Assembly (NCBI GenBank): GCA_020636275.1
Contig: JACJYD010000003.1
Location: forward strand, 1-64,000
Direction: 5' to 3'
Length of the DNA stretch: 64,000 bases
Source: Lewinellaceae bacterium
Lineage (GTDB): Bacteria > Bacteroidota > Bacteroidia > Chitinophagales > Saprospiraceae
The notes below the pieces were generated by a model. It saw only the letters and a program-made list of their open reading frames with translations. It was not told the DNA's origin and did no database searches. This document shows, in pieces, positions 27,712 to 36,719 of the stretch. The position numbers and the translations under genes are program-made. The number at the start of each line of letters is the position of its first letter. Position 1 is the stretch's first letter.

Positions 27712-28686
27712 ATGACCAAAGGCATAGATGCGATCAAAGGGCCAATCGAGGCAGAGCTGATAGAATTTGAGCGGCATTTCCGAAAATCCATGCGGAGCCA
27801 GGTGTCTCTATTGGACAAGATCACCTACTACATCGTGCGGCGAAAAGGGAAACAGGTCCGGCCCATGTTCGTATTCCTCAGCGCTAAGTTGTGCGGGGAG
27901 ATCACCTCTTCCAGCTACAATGCGGCCTCTCTTGTCGAATTGCTCCACACGGCCTCGCTGGTGCACGACGATGTGGTCGATGATAGTTTCGAACGCCGGG
28001 GTTTTTTCTCCATTAACGCACTATGGAAAAACAAGATCGCCGTTTTGGTCGGCGATTATCTCCTCTCTCAGGGGCTATTGCTCGCCCTGAGTAACCACGA
28101 GTATAAACTTTTGCAGATCGTTTCCACCGCCGTAAAGAAGATGAGCGAAGGCGAACTGCTCCAAATGGAAAAAGCCCGTCGCCTCGATATTAAGGAGGAC
28201 GTGTATTACGATATCATCCGCGGCAAAACCGCTTCCCTGTTGGCTGCAGCATGTGCCGCCGGGGCCGCTTCCGTAACCGATGACGACGAGGTGATCGAGC
28301 GTATGCGCACCTTTGGGGAAAAGATCGGCATGTCTTTCCAGATCCGGGATGATCTTTTTGACTTCGGCACCGACGATGTCGGAAAACCCCTGGGGATCGA
28401 TATCAAGGAAAAAAAGCTCACCTTGCCGCTGATCTATGCCTTGCAACACGCTCAGCCGGCTGAAAAACGCCAGATCCTCACGCTTATTCGAAAATACCAC
28501 GACCGCGACGATAAGGTCCGCGAAGTGATCGATTTTGTCCGGAAAAGCGGTGGGCTGGAATATGCCCGCGAAAAGATGCTGGATTTTCGAAGGGAAGCTT
28601 TTGATCAATTGGCTCAGTTTCCCGAGGGCCCGGCAAGACGCGCCCTGGAAGAACTGGTCGTGTTTGTCACCGACCGGAAAAAGTGA
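27712..28686 (+). CDS. ispB: Polyprenyl diphosphate synthase
   Basis: 324 aa, trans-prenyltransferase fold. The first Asp-rich motif is in LVHDDVVDDS (about 81-90), the second in RDDLFDFG (about 214). The lysines and QLL-type blocks of long-chain (hepta- to nonaprenyl) synthases are present. It condenses isopentenyl diphosphate units onto an allylic primer to make the side chain of menaquinone. The symbol follows the long-chain subfamily; the exact chain length cannot be read from sequence. TATCTTTC at 27665-27672 could be a -7 box. Confidence 0.88.
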   Translation: MTKGIDAIKGPIEAELIEFERHFRKSMRSQVSLLDKITYYIVRRKGKQVRPMFVFLSAKLCGEITSSSYNAASLVELLHTASLVHDDVVDDSFERRGFFSINALWKNKIAVLVGDYLLSQGLLLALSNHEYKLLQIVSTAVKKMSEGELLQMEKARRLDIKEDVYYDIIRGKTASLLAAACAAGAASVTDDDEVIERMRTFGEKIGMSFQIRDDLFDFGTDDVGKPLGIDIKEKKLTLPLIYALQHAQPAEKRQILTLIRKYHDRDDKVREVIDFVRKSGGLEYAREKMLDFRREAFDQLAQFPEGPARRALEELVVFVTDRKK

Positions 28687-28726
28687 AAAGAAAAAGGGGC
28701 GCTTGCAAGCGCCCCTTTTTCTTTTC
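28685..28726. terminator. Bidirectional terminator (42-bp perfect palindrome)
   Basis: GAAAAGAAAAAGGGGCGCTTG (28685-28705, 21 nt arm) is followed directly by its exact complement (28706-28726). A- and T-rich outer parts give termination on both strands. It is shared by the two convergent genes and overlaps both stop regions. Confidence 0.92.
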
Positions 28727-30175
28727 TCAATCTTTCTTTTCTTCCTCGTCGTCTTCGGTAAGGTCCTCGATGGCGTCCTCTACTTTATCGGAGATGACTT
28801 CGGCCACTGCTTTGGCGGTGTCAATGGCATCTTCTACGGCGTCTTCCACTTTTTCCGTGATCGTCTCGATCAGGCTGCTTTTTTTCTTGCCTTTCGCCTT
28901 TTTGGGAGCCGGAGCCTCTTCTTCTTTGGGTTCCTCAGCTGCAGGTTCTTCAACCACAGGTTCTTCAGCCACAGGTTCTTCTTCCGTAGGCGTTATTGAA
29001 TCTGCTGCTTTTTCGAGCTTGTCGGCGATCTCCTCCATAGCGGCATTCTGGTGTTTGATCTGCTCGGCGATCTTTTCCTTGGCCTGTTCTTTAGCAACGG
29101 CCAGCCTTTCCTTTTCAGCTTGTTTGGCTTCGCGCTGCTCCAGTTGTTCCATCCGGGACTCGAGTTCCGTCCGCGTATGGACCATTTCTTTTAATTTTTC
29201 TTCTTTGGAATTGATGCGCTCCTCGATCATTTTGATCTTGGCCTGGCGGATCTGGGCCTCCAGTTGTCCGTCGGTAGTAGCGATCTTTTTATGTTGAAAA
29301 TGGAGGTCGTCCCGGTCGCGTTGGATGGAGCGGTCCATTTTTTCAATAGCTTCGATCAGGCCTTCATAGCGGCGTTTGATCCGCATGAGGGGAGAATCGT
29401 CCCGGGAAGCTTCGCCGCCAAAGCGTCTCTCTTTAACGGCTTTGAAGGCAGCGTCGAGGCGATCCCAGACTTTGGAACGATGGTCGCGGGTCATTTTGGC
29501 GTCCCGGTAGTCGCGTTGGAGGCGCTTCAGTTCGTCGAAAACGGATTGAAGACGCAGACCCTCCTTGATCTTCTTCTCCACTTCTTCCAGCGTGCCCATG
29601 AACACTTGCATGGTTTCTTTCGATTGCTTGGAAAATTCGTCGTCCATTCGCTTCCGGAGCTCTTTCATCCGGTCGAACAGGTGGTTGGTATTCTCCCGCA
29701 GGCTGTCGATATGATCGCGAAAGAGGTTGCGTTCCCGGACCTGATTCTGGACTTTATCCCAAAACCCTTTGAGGTTATCCCAAACGCCTTCGTCAAATTC
29801 TTCGAGTCGTTCTACCCGCTCCTTGAGGTCTTCCAGTTCGGAGTGGTAGGCTTCTTTTAATTTGGAGGACAGGACGATAAAATGCCATTCAGCCTGGGCG
29901 CGTTGGACGATATCGCCACGTTCGACTTTTATATCGTCGGGCAACAGGCTTTCGGTCATCGTCAGTTCTTGTTCCTGGTAGGTAAACCCTTCGGGAAAGG
30001 GTACTTCTTTGGATTCCCGCCATTCGTCAAACAATTGCTGGGCAAATTCATCGGTGGCGATAGCTTCCGGGAAAAGCCACATGCCAACCTGGTTCAATTC
30101 AGGGCGGAGTTCCATGGCGATCAGTACGCGTTCTTCGTTGGCGTTATTTCCCCAGAGTACGAGCTTGGTCTTCAT
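28727..30175 (-). CDS. Large coiled-coil protein of unknown function
   Basis: 482 aa, no signal peptide, so probably cytoplasmic. The first 90 residues look globular (MKTKLVLWGNNANEERVLIAMEL, with a probable beta-alpha fold). Residues about 105-390 are almost continuous heptad-repeat coiled coil, rich in Glu, Lys and Arg. The C-terminus is an acidic low-complexity tail with EEPVAEEPVVEEPAAEEP repeats, a basic KKAKGKKK patch, and alternating ETITEKVEDAVEDAI amphipathic helices. I do not recognise a named family. The tail resembles histone-like or scaffold tails and may bind DNA or ribosomal partners (speculation). It has its own promoter region and is convergent with ispB. Confidence 0.75.
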   Translation of the reverse strand: MKTKLVLWGNNANEERVLIAMELRPELNQVGMWLFPEAIATDEFAQQLFDEWRESKEVPFPEGFTYQEQELTMTESLLPDDIKVERGDIVQRAQAEWHFIVLSSKLKEAYHSELEDLKERVERLEEFDEGVWDNLKGFWDKVQNQVRERNLFRDHIDSLRENTNHLFDRMKELRKRMDDEFSKQSKETMQVFMGTLEEVEKKIKEGLRLQSVFDELKRLQRDYRDAKMTRDHRSKVWDRLDAAFKAVKERRFGGEASRDDSPLMRIKRRYEGLIEAIEKMDRSIQRDRDDLHFQHKKIATTDGQLEAQIRQAKIKMIEERINSKEEKLKEMVHTRTELESRMEQLEQREAKQAEKERLAVAKEQAKEKIAEQIKHQNAAMEEIADKLEKAADSITPTEEEPVAEEPVVEEPAAEEPKEEEAPAPKKAKGKKKSSLIETITEKVEDAVEDAIDTAKAVAEVISDKVEDAIEDLTEDDEEEKKD

Positions 30176-30201
30176 GTTGCGATACTTTTTCGTGAAAATC
30201 A

Positions 30202-30213
30202 GTACATGTGTAC
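30202..30213. promoter_or_regulatory. GTACA-TG-TGTAC inverted repeat (possible operator)
   Basis: A perfect 12-bp inverted repeat 26 bp upstream of the coiled-coil gene start. Size and position fit a dimeric repressor operator. Its shape recalls GTAC-N4-GTAC LexA boxes of some other phyla, but that link is unproven here. Confidence 0.3.
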
Positions 30214-30334
30214 AATAGTAAATGCCGTAATTCTTCGCTGTATAGGTTGTTTCGGTCCGGAAAGGCTGCAGACCTTTCCAATTTAGTAGTTCGAAATGTT
30301 AAAAATAAGAAATTGGTTAAAAACCTTCCAATTT

Positions 30335-31333
30335 TTATAGAAAACCTTTGATTTTCAAGGCCTCGGCTATCTGGATCGCATTCGTAGCAGCGCCTTTTCG
30401 CAGATTATCCGACACGATCCAGAGATTGAGCGCCCGTTCTGCCGAATCGTCTCTCCGAATGCGGCCAACGAACACCTCGTCCTTATTTTTCGACAACAGG
30501 GGCATGGGATATTGAAACGACGCCGGATCGTCGAGCAATACGATCCCCGGCGCTTCGGCCAACAGTTGGCGAACTTCCCCCAGCTCGTAATCCCGGGAAA
30601 ACTGCACATTAACCGACTCCGAGTGGCCACCCATTACCGGGACGCGCACAGCAGTGGCCGTGATCCGGACCTGGGGCGCCTCCATGATCTTTCGGGTTTC
30701 ATGGACCAGTTTCATCTCTTCCCGGGTGTAGTCATTTTCGAGAAATACGTCGCAGTGCGGCAGGCAGTTCTCAAAAATGGGATGTTTGTAGGCCATTTCA
30801 TCCGGCCCCGGGACGAAACCGTTCTTCTCCAGGCTGTACTGTTTGACGGCCTTCATGCCGGTACCCGTGATGGACTGATACGTGGAAACGACCAGCCGCT
30901 CGATGCCGTAGCGGTGGTGCAGGGGCGCCAGGGCTACAACCATTTGAATGGTCGAGCAGTTGGGGTTGGCAATGATATAGTCTCCCGACTCCAGCACATG
31001 GGCATTGACTTCCGGGACGACCAGCTTGATCGCGGGGTCCATACGCCATGCGGAGGAATTGTCGATCACCCGGGTGCCTGCTGCTGCAAACCGGGGCGCC
31101 CATTCCAGGCTCACACCCGATCCTGCTGAAAACAGGGCTACATCCGGCTTGGCGGCAACGGCGGCCTCCAGGCCGATCACTGCATGTTTATTACCCCGAA
31201 AAGGCACTTCCTTTCCAACCGACCGCTCCGAAGCGACGGGAAGGAATTCAGTAACGGGAAAATTCCGGGCTTCCAGCACCTCACACATGACGGTGCCTAC
31301 CAAGCCCGTGACACCTACCACAGCAACTTTCAT
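30335..31333 (-). CDS. asd: Aspartate-semialdehyde dehydrogenase
   Basis: 332 aa. N-terminal NADP-binding loop GVTGLVGTVM, catalytic C126 in NPNCSTIQ, the STYQSITGTGMKAV segment, and the C-terminal GGHSESVNVQ block with the active-site His. It reduces aspartyl phosphate to aspartate semialdehyde, the branch point for lysine/diaminopimelate, threonine and methionine. Length and motifs are those of the usual bacterial enzyme. It is monocistronic here; lysC and dapA are not in the window. Confidence 0.95.
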   Translation of the reverse strand: MKVAVVGVTGLVGTVMCEVLEARNFPVTEFLPVASERSVGKEVPFRGNKHAVIGLEAAVAAKPDVALFSAGSGVSLEWAPRFAAAGTRVIDNSSAWRMDPAIKLVVPEVNAHVLESGDYIIANPNCSTIQMVVALAPLHHRYGIERLVVSTYQSITGTGMKAVKQYSLEKNGFVPGPDEMAYKHPIFENCLPHCDVFLENDYTREEMKLVHETRKIMEAPQVRITATAVRVPVMGGHSESVNVQFSRDYELGEVRQLLAEAPGIVLLDDPASFQYPMPLLSKNKDEVFVGRIRRDDSAERALNLWIVSDNLRKGAATNAIQIAEALKIKGFL

Positions 31334-31395
31334 TTCTCTAAATTATTTTGGCACGTTCTTTAAAACAGTATTTCAAAAATAAAATCAGCCGGGAT

Positions 31396-31430
31396 AATAA
31401 GGTTTGCGGCCGCAGGCCGCAAACCTTATT
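31396..31430. repeat. 16-bp perfect stem-loop between divergent genes
   Basis: AATAAGGTTTGCGGCC (31396-31411) pairs with 31415-31430 around GCA. It lies upstream of both asd and the lamin-tail gene, so it cannot end either transcript. The stem-with-3-nt-loop design matches the two hairpins near 13.8 kb. Confidence 0.85.
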
Positions 31431-31567
31431 AAAACCCGCCAAAGATACAGGCATTTCCAATTTATTGCTATTTTTAAAGCGCCTTCTGTTAGTCAAACTT
31501 AGCGCGATCGGCCAGCGGGGAAGCTCCGCTTCCTTTGCTCCGGGAGCGATTAATTTTTGTCGCTGAC

Positions 31568-34189
31568 ATGAAAAAATGGGTTGCTGCAGGAGTGCTTTTT
31601 TGCCTGTCCATGAACGTACGGGCACAGCTTCAGGATGACTTTTCAGATGGGGATCTCACTAACGATCCATCCTGGCTTGGACAGACAGATCTTTTCCAGG
31701 TAGAAAATGAGGAGCTCCGTCTCCTCGACCCCGATCCCGGCTCCGGCAACCTGGCTTTTCTCTATCTCGCGGCTCCCACATCCATCGATTCTCCAACTAC
31801 TTGGGAGTGGTATGTCCGCCTCGATTTTGCGCCTTCTTCCAGCAATTACGCCCGGCTTTACCTGCAGGCTTCCGGACCTGACCTGAGTGGACCGCAATGG
31901 GGGTATTTTCTGCGGGTCGGCGGGATCAGCGGCGATGGCGACGCACTGGAATTGTTCCGCCAGGATGGAACCGCTACCGAATTGCTCCTTTCCGGAACAG
32001 CCGGCGCCCTGGGCGCAGCTCCCGCTCAGGCAAGGATCCGGGTCTTGCGCTCAACCGCCGGAGAGTGGACTCTCTACGCCGATTATTCGGGCGGCCAGAA
32101 CCTTCAATGGGAGGGCAGCGCCATCGATACCACCTATCCGCATGGACTTGTTGCCGGACTCGCTTGTATCTATACCAGTACCCGCAGCGACGATTTCTAT
32201 TTCGACGATGTGTGGATCGATCCGCTCTATGTGGACCAATCTCCTCCCCATTTGATGCAGGTGGAGGCTTTGGACCCCGTTCGGGTCCGGGCCTTGTTCG
32301 ATGAGCCCCTGGAAGAAGCCTCGGCGACCGATAGCGGCCATTATGCCGTCTCGGGAGGGATCGGGATGCCATCGGATGTCTTTTGGGACCCCGGTTTGCC
32401 GGGCGAGGTTGTACTGCTCCTTTCCGATAGCCTGCAGCCGGCCCAAACCTATACCCTGGAGGTTTCCCAGGTTAGCGATGTAGCGGGCAACCTTCTTTTA
32501 ACCCAGTCCTGGCCGTTTTCCTGGACGCCCCCTCAACCTGTTTTTCCGCTGGACGTTTTGATCACCGAGATCATGGCCGATCCCAATCCACCTGTAGCGC
32601 TACCTGATGCCGAATACCTGGAATTGTATAACCGGACGGAGAATAGCCTTCAACTGGAAGGGTGGGAGGTGTCGGATGGTGGTACCCCGGCCGTATTTCC
32701 TTCCTTTCAATTGGGGGCGAACCAATTTTTGATCCTGTGCAATCCGGAGAACGAGGCCCTTCTGGCGCCCTTCGGAGTGGTGTTGGGTCTGGATGGGTTC
32801 CCGGGACTGAACAATTCGGGCGACCGGTTGGTCCTCCGGGACGCCGAAGGCCAACTGATCCACCAGGTCGCTTACGATCCCGGTTGGTATGGCGAAAGCG
32901 ACAAAGATGACGGAGGCTGGTCGTTGGAGCTGATCAATCCGCTCGCTCCCTGCGAAAGTGCGGCCAACTGGAAGGCCAGCGAGAACCTGCTTGGAGGGAC
33001 GCCAGGCCAGAAAAATTCGCTTTGGTTGCCCGAACCGGATACCCTGGGCCCTTCGGCGCTCCGCATTTTTCCAGAAAGCCCCACGACCGGAGTAATTACC
33101 TTTTCAGAAGCAATGGATCCCGATGCGGTGGCCGAGCCGGCGCACTATGCGATCGACGGAGGGATCGTGGTGACGGAAGCGTATCCTTCGGAAGAAGACC
33201 CGGCCCAGGTATTCCTGAAATGGTCGCCGTCGCTCACTATCGGAAGCCGGTACACCCTCACGTTTACCCCTGGGCTGACCGATTGCGTGGGCAATGCCGT
33301 TCCGGATGCGGAGCAGCTCGTCTTCGGGCTTCCCGAGCCCATTGCGGAGGGTGATATCGTCATCAACGAAATCCTTTTTCAACCCGAGGTCGGGGGCGCT
33401 GAATTCGTGGAGTGGTATAACCGGAGCGGGAAAGTGCTCAATGCCGGAGCGGTGATCCTTGGCAACATCCAGGGGAGCAGCGATTCCATTGCCCCCGTAC
33501 AGGAAGACCGGCTCCTGCTGCCCGGCGAGTACCTCGTCCTGTGCGAACGGCCGGGGGATCTGCCCGGCAGGTATGCCTCCGCGCAGCCGCGGCAGATCCT
33601 GAAGAACCCCTTGCCCGCATTGCCCGACGGTGGAGGAAACGTGACGCTTTATACAGAGGGAAACAGCGGCGAAGTGGTCGTTATCGATGCCGTCGATTAT
33701 TCCCCGGATTGGCACCATCCTTTCCTGCAGACCACCCGGGGCGTTTCTCTGGAGCGGATCGATCCGTGGGGCGCCAGCCATTCGCCGGCCAACTGGCATT
33801 CGGCGGCCGCCCAGGCGGGTTACGCGACGCCCACGGCGCCCAATTCCCAGCTTTTCCGGGTCCCGGAAGGCGAGGCGCCTTTCTCCATGCCTTATTCCGT
33901 TTTCTCACCGGACGGAGACGGCGTGGCCGATTTTCTCCTGTTGCAATACGAGTTGGAAAATAGCGGATGGACGGCAACCGTCCGTATCTTTGACGCATGG
34001 GGCCGTTTGGTAAACCAACTGGCACAAAACGAACTATTGGCCACTTCCGGCACCTTTCTTTGGAAGGGGGAGGATCAAAATGGCGGGAAAGCCCGCATGG
34101 GGATCTACATCCTTTGGATCCAACTCGTCCACCCAGAGGGGAAGGTCAAGGTGCAGAAACTGACTTGTGTACTGGCCGGCCGGCTTTAA
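31568..34189 (+). CDS. Lamin-tail-domain surface protein with FlgD-like C-terminus
   Basis: 873 aa from the ATG at 31568 (signal peptide MKKWVAAGVLFCLSMNVRAQ). An N-terminal concanavalin-like segment is followed by Ig-like 'SbsA' domains (VRALFDEPLEEASATDSGHYAV). Two lamin tail domains are visible: LITEIMADPNPPVALPDAEYLELYN at about 335 and IVINEILFQPEVGGAEFVEWYN at about 600. The last 80 residues (SPDGDGVADFLLLQYEL ... FDAWGRLVNQL ... ARMGIYILWIQ) form a FlgD-type Ig domain as in gliding-motility-associated C-terminal domains, which can act as a T9SS export signal. Extracellular. It may be a nuclease-associated or adhesive protein; no catalytic domain is evident. Confidence 0.85.
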   Translation: MKKWVAAGVLFCLSMNVRAQLQDDFSDGDLTNDPSWLGQTDLFQVENEELRLLDPDPGSGNLAFLYLAAPTSIDSPTTWEWYVRLDFAPSSSNYARLYLQASGPDLSGPQWGYFLRVGGISGDGDALELFRQDGTATELLLSGTAGALGAAPAQARIRVLRSTAGEWTLYADYSGGQNLQWEGSAIDTTYPHGLVAGLACIYTSTRSDDFYFDDVWIDPLYVDQSPPHLMQVEALDPVRVRALFDEPLEEASATDSGHYAVSGGIGMPSDVFWDPGLPGEVVLLLSDSLQPAQTYTLEVSQVSDVAGNLLLTQSWPFSWTPPQPVFPLDVLITEIMADPNPPVALPDAEYLELYNRTENSLQLEGWEVSDGGTPAVFPSFQLGANQFLILCNPENEALLAPFGVVLGLDGFPGLNNSGDRLVLRDAEGQLIHQVAYDPGWYGESDKDDGGWSLELINPLAPCESAANWKASENLLGGTPGQKNSLWLPEPDTLGPSALRIFPESPTTGVITFSEAMDPDAVAEPAHYAIDGGIVVTEAYPSEEDPAQVFLKWSPSLTIGSRYTLTFTPGLTDCVGNAVPDAEQLVFGLPEPIAEGDIVINEILFQPEVGGAEFVEWYNRSGKVLNAGAVILGNIQGSSDSIAPVQEDRLLLPGEYLVLCERPGDLPGRYASAQPRQILKNPLPALPDGGGNVTLYTEGNSGEVVVIDAVDYSPDWHHPFLQTTRGVSLERIDPWGASHSPANWHSAAAQAGYATPTAPNSQLFRVPEGEAPFSMPYSVFSPDGDGVADFLLLQYELENSGWTATVRIFDAWGRLVNQLAQNELLATSGTFLWKGEDQNGGKARMGIYILWIQLVHPEGKVKVQKLTCVLAGRL

Positions 34190-34215
34190 CACCAAAATAT
34201 TAAACTTTTTCATAA

Positions 34216-34578
34216 ATGATAGAGCCGATAAAATCCCGGTTGCGTAGTTTTGCATTTGCTGGTAGTGGAATCATTCATACCCTGAAAACCCAGCCCAATG
34301 CCCGAATCCATGCCCTGGCCACGATCGGGGTAGTATTCACCGGGTTTTGGTTAAAAATGTCACCCTCCGAATGGGGTTTACTCCTCTTGGCCATCGGGAT
34401 CGTATGGATCGCCGAACTGATCAACACTGCCTTGGAGCACCTGGTTGATCTGGCCTCCCCGGAGTACCATCTATTGGCAAAACACGCCAAGGACTGCGCT
34501 GCAGGCGCTGTGCTGTTCGCTGCACTGATTTCCCTGTTGATCGGGGCAGTGGTGATATTGCCGAAAATACTGGGGTAA
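34216..34578 (+). CDS. dgkA: Diacylglycerol/undecaprenol kinase (DgkA family)
   Basis: 120 aa. Three membrane helices and the conserved block ELINTALEHLVDLASPEYHLLAKHAKDCAAGAVL, including the catalytic Glu and the ATP-site KD, define the prokaryotic DGK family. In Gram-negatives it phosphorylates diacylglycerol; many relatives phosphorylate undecaprenol. The gene lies 26 nt after the lamin-tail gene and 53 nt before the DUF5723 gene, probably cotranscribed. Confidence 0.88.
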   Translation: MIEPIKSRLRSFAFAGSGIIHTLKTQPNARIHALATIGVVFTGFWLKMSPSEWGLLLLAIGIVWIAELINTALEHLVDLASPEYHLLAKHAKDCAAGAVLFAALISLLIGAVVILPKILG

Positions 34579-34631
34579 TACCATTTTTAAAGGTGTCGAA
34601 AGAGGCCTGAATAAATTTAAATCAGAGAGTT

Positions 34632-36095
34632 ATGCGAAGGATCCATTTAGTCGCGCTAGTCGCGGTCTTTCTCTTGAACGGATTTTGGGCCCAGGCCCAG
34701 GAACAATGGGGACTCCGGCTGGGTTCGGCCAGTGGAGTGGAGGGGCTATTCCTGAACCCGGCCTCCGGACTTCAAAGCCCTTATACCTTTAACGTCAATT
34801 TGGTATCGGGATACGGTTTTCTGGAGACGAATTACGCCTTTCTCAGGAACAGCTCGATCCTGGGATTGATCGGAAACCGGAATAATCTGGAAGTAGTGAC
34901 TTCGGTGGTCTACAACAAAGAGCCTCAAGCCTATCCCAACGCCGTTGTCCTCGATTTTTTCGACGACAACAGGGAACGGTACCTTTTTGGTTCGGCTTCC
35001 GTCACGGGCCCCTCGGCTTTTTTTAACCTCCGGGGTGGCAATACCATTGGCTGGGTAGTTCGCGGGCGATATGCCATGTCGGGACAACAAGTGCCCAACA
35101 ACCTGAGTTATCTTCGATACGACCGCCGGCCCGATCTGGATCCCTTCCCGCTGCACCGTTGGGAGATGAGTATCCAGGCCTGGAGCGAGGTTGGTCTCCA
35201 TTATGGGCACCAATGGGAAACGGCGGCCGGAACGTTCAACGCGGGTCTGACGGCTAAATACCTGATGGGATACGAAGGATTTTATTTCCGGAATAACATC
35301 GATCTGAATGCGTATACCAAGGTGACAGGCGATACGATCGCGGCTGAAAAAATGGACCTCATGTATGGATACACACGGAGCAATCTGGGCGCTCCGCCTT
35401 TCCATCTCATTCGAAACGGTTCAGGGCTTGGCGTCGATCTTGGGGTGGAATGGACGTTGGATGGCTCTTTCGACCCTTACCAATGGAAATTCGGAGTTTC
35501 CCTTTTGGACCTTGGCGCCATCCGGTATTCGAAAAACGCGGTGCAGCATCATGCCGTCTCTACCAAACCGGTAGTGTTGCCCAATGGCGATTACGGGTTC
35601 ATTCAGTCGCCTGAAGATCTCGACCAGATGACCCGCTTGTTCAGTTATCAGACCCTGGGCGATAGTTCGGCTTCCATTGTCGCCAACGAATTTACCCTTT
35701 GGACACCCCTGGCGCTCAGTGTGCAGGCCGAATATGGGGTTACGCCCGCTTTTTGGGTACACGGCGCCCTGGTGCAGCACATTCCGCTTCCCGGTATTTC
35801 CACCGAGCGGGGGAGCGCTATTCTGTTGGCGCCCCGGTTTGAGTCGCGTTGGTTTTCCGCCGGACTGCCCCTTACAATGTACAACCTGAACAAAGCGCGC
35901 TTGGGCGCTTTCCTGCGCCTGGGGCCCTTGACCCTTGGGACCGATAATTTCCCGGCTTTTATTATTCCCGGAAAATTATCGGGGGGCGACTTTTACTTTT
36001 CGCTCAACTGGGCTTTCAACCTCTCTGCAGGTGGAGGCGGAGGATATCAGAACATCAAGTTGAAACGCGGGAATGTGAAGTGTTACAGTTTTTAA
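34632..36095 (+). CDS. DUF5723 family outer membrane protein
   Basis: 487 aa with signal peptide (MRRIHLVALVAVFLLNGFWAQAQ). The opening GLRLGSASGVEGLFLNPASGLQSPY and the repeated amphipathic strands match DUF5723, a Bacteroidota family of long-chain-fatty-acid-transporter-like barrels. Function unproven. The C-terminus is odd: after a barrel-like end, it has GGGGGYQNIKLKRGNVKCYSF, a Gly-rich tail with a late Cys. Confidence 0.75.
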   Translation: MRRIHLVALVAVFLLNGFWAQAQEQWGLRLGSASGVEGLFLNPASGLQSPYTFNVNLVSGYGFLETNYAFLRNSSILGLIGNRNNLEVVTSVVYNKEPQAYPNAVVLDFFDDNRERYLFGSASVTGPSAFFNLRGGNTIGWVVRGRYAMSGQQVPNNLSYLRYDRRPDLDPFPLHRWEMSIQAWSEVGLHYGHQWETAAGTFNAGLTAKYLMGYEGFYFRNNIDLNAYTKVTGDTIAAEKMDLMYGYTRSNLGAPPFHLIRNGSGLGVDLGVEWTLDGSFDPYQWKFGVSLLDLGAIRYSKNAVQHHAVSTKPVVLPNGDYGFIQSPEDLDQMTRLFSYQTLGDSSASIVANEFTLWTPLALSVQAEYGVTPAFWVHGALVQHIPLPGISTERGSAILLAPRFESRWFSAGLPLTMYNLNKARLGAFLRLGPLTLGTDNFPAFIIPGKLSGGDFYFSLNWAFNLSAGGGGGYQNIKLKRGNVKCYSF

Positions 36096-36185
36096 TTCCA
36101 AACCTGTATGATACTCCGGGGGATAGCCCTACTTTTGCGTGAAATTTTTTCAAAAACGCCTCTTTAATCAAAAGAACTTTTATTG

Positions 36186-36719
36186 ATGAAAAACATTGCA
36201 GCTATGAGAATTGGCGTACTAACCTTCGCCCTGCTTCTTTCCCTCGTTCCTTTTTCCGATCTCTCCGCCCAACGCCTCGGGTATACCAATTCGCTGGCAA
36301 TCCTCAGCGAAATGCCGGAAGTGGCTAAAGCCGATACGATGATCATGCAACTGCGGGACAGCCTTGTGGCCGAAGGAGAATCGCGTGCCAGTGCCCTGAA
36401 GGAAAAATATACCCAGTACATGCAGGAAATGCAGGCGGGAACTATTACCCCCAAGGACGCAAAGGCCCGGGAAGCGGAGATCCAGAATGGGCAGGATGAG
36501 CTTCAGCAGTACGAGCAGGAAATTACCGACTGGCTAGCCGGAAAACGGGAAGAATTCTACAATCCCATCCTCAGCCGCCTTCAGCAGGCTATCGACGAAG
36601 TGGGAAAGGAAAACAATTTTCAGTTCATCTTTGACGTGAGTAGCATGAACATCATCGTGTACGCAGAAGAGTCGGAAGATGTGACCGCCCAGATCAAAGA
36701 GAAACTAGGACTGGATTAG
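36186..36719 (+). CDS. OmpH/Skp family periplasmic chaperone
   Basis: 177 aa from the ATG at 36186. The signal peptide includes LTFALLLSLVPFSDLSAQ. The mature protein starts RLGYTNSLAILSEMPEV and continues with long charged helices (about 55-125), as in OmpH/Skp trimers that hold unfolded outer-membrane proteins. No bamA-like gene is adjacent. The last 15 bp overlap, tail to tail, the end of the site-2 protease gene. Confidence 0.82.
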   Translation: MKNIAAMRIGVLTFALLLSLVPFSDLSAQRLGYTNSLAILSEMPEVAKADTMIMQLRDSLVAEGESRASALKEKYTQYMQEMQAGTITPKDAKAREAEIQNGQDELQQYEQEITDWLAGKREEFYNPILSRLQQAIDEVGKENNFQFIFDVSSMNIIVYAEESEDVTAQIKEKLGLD

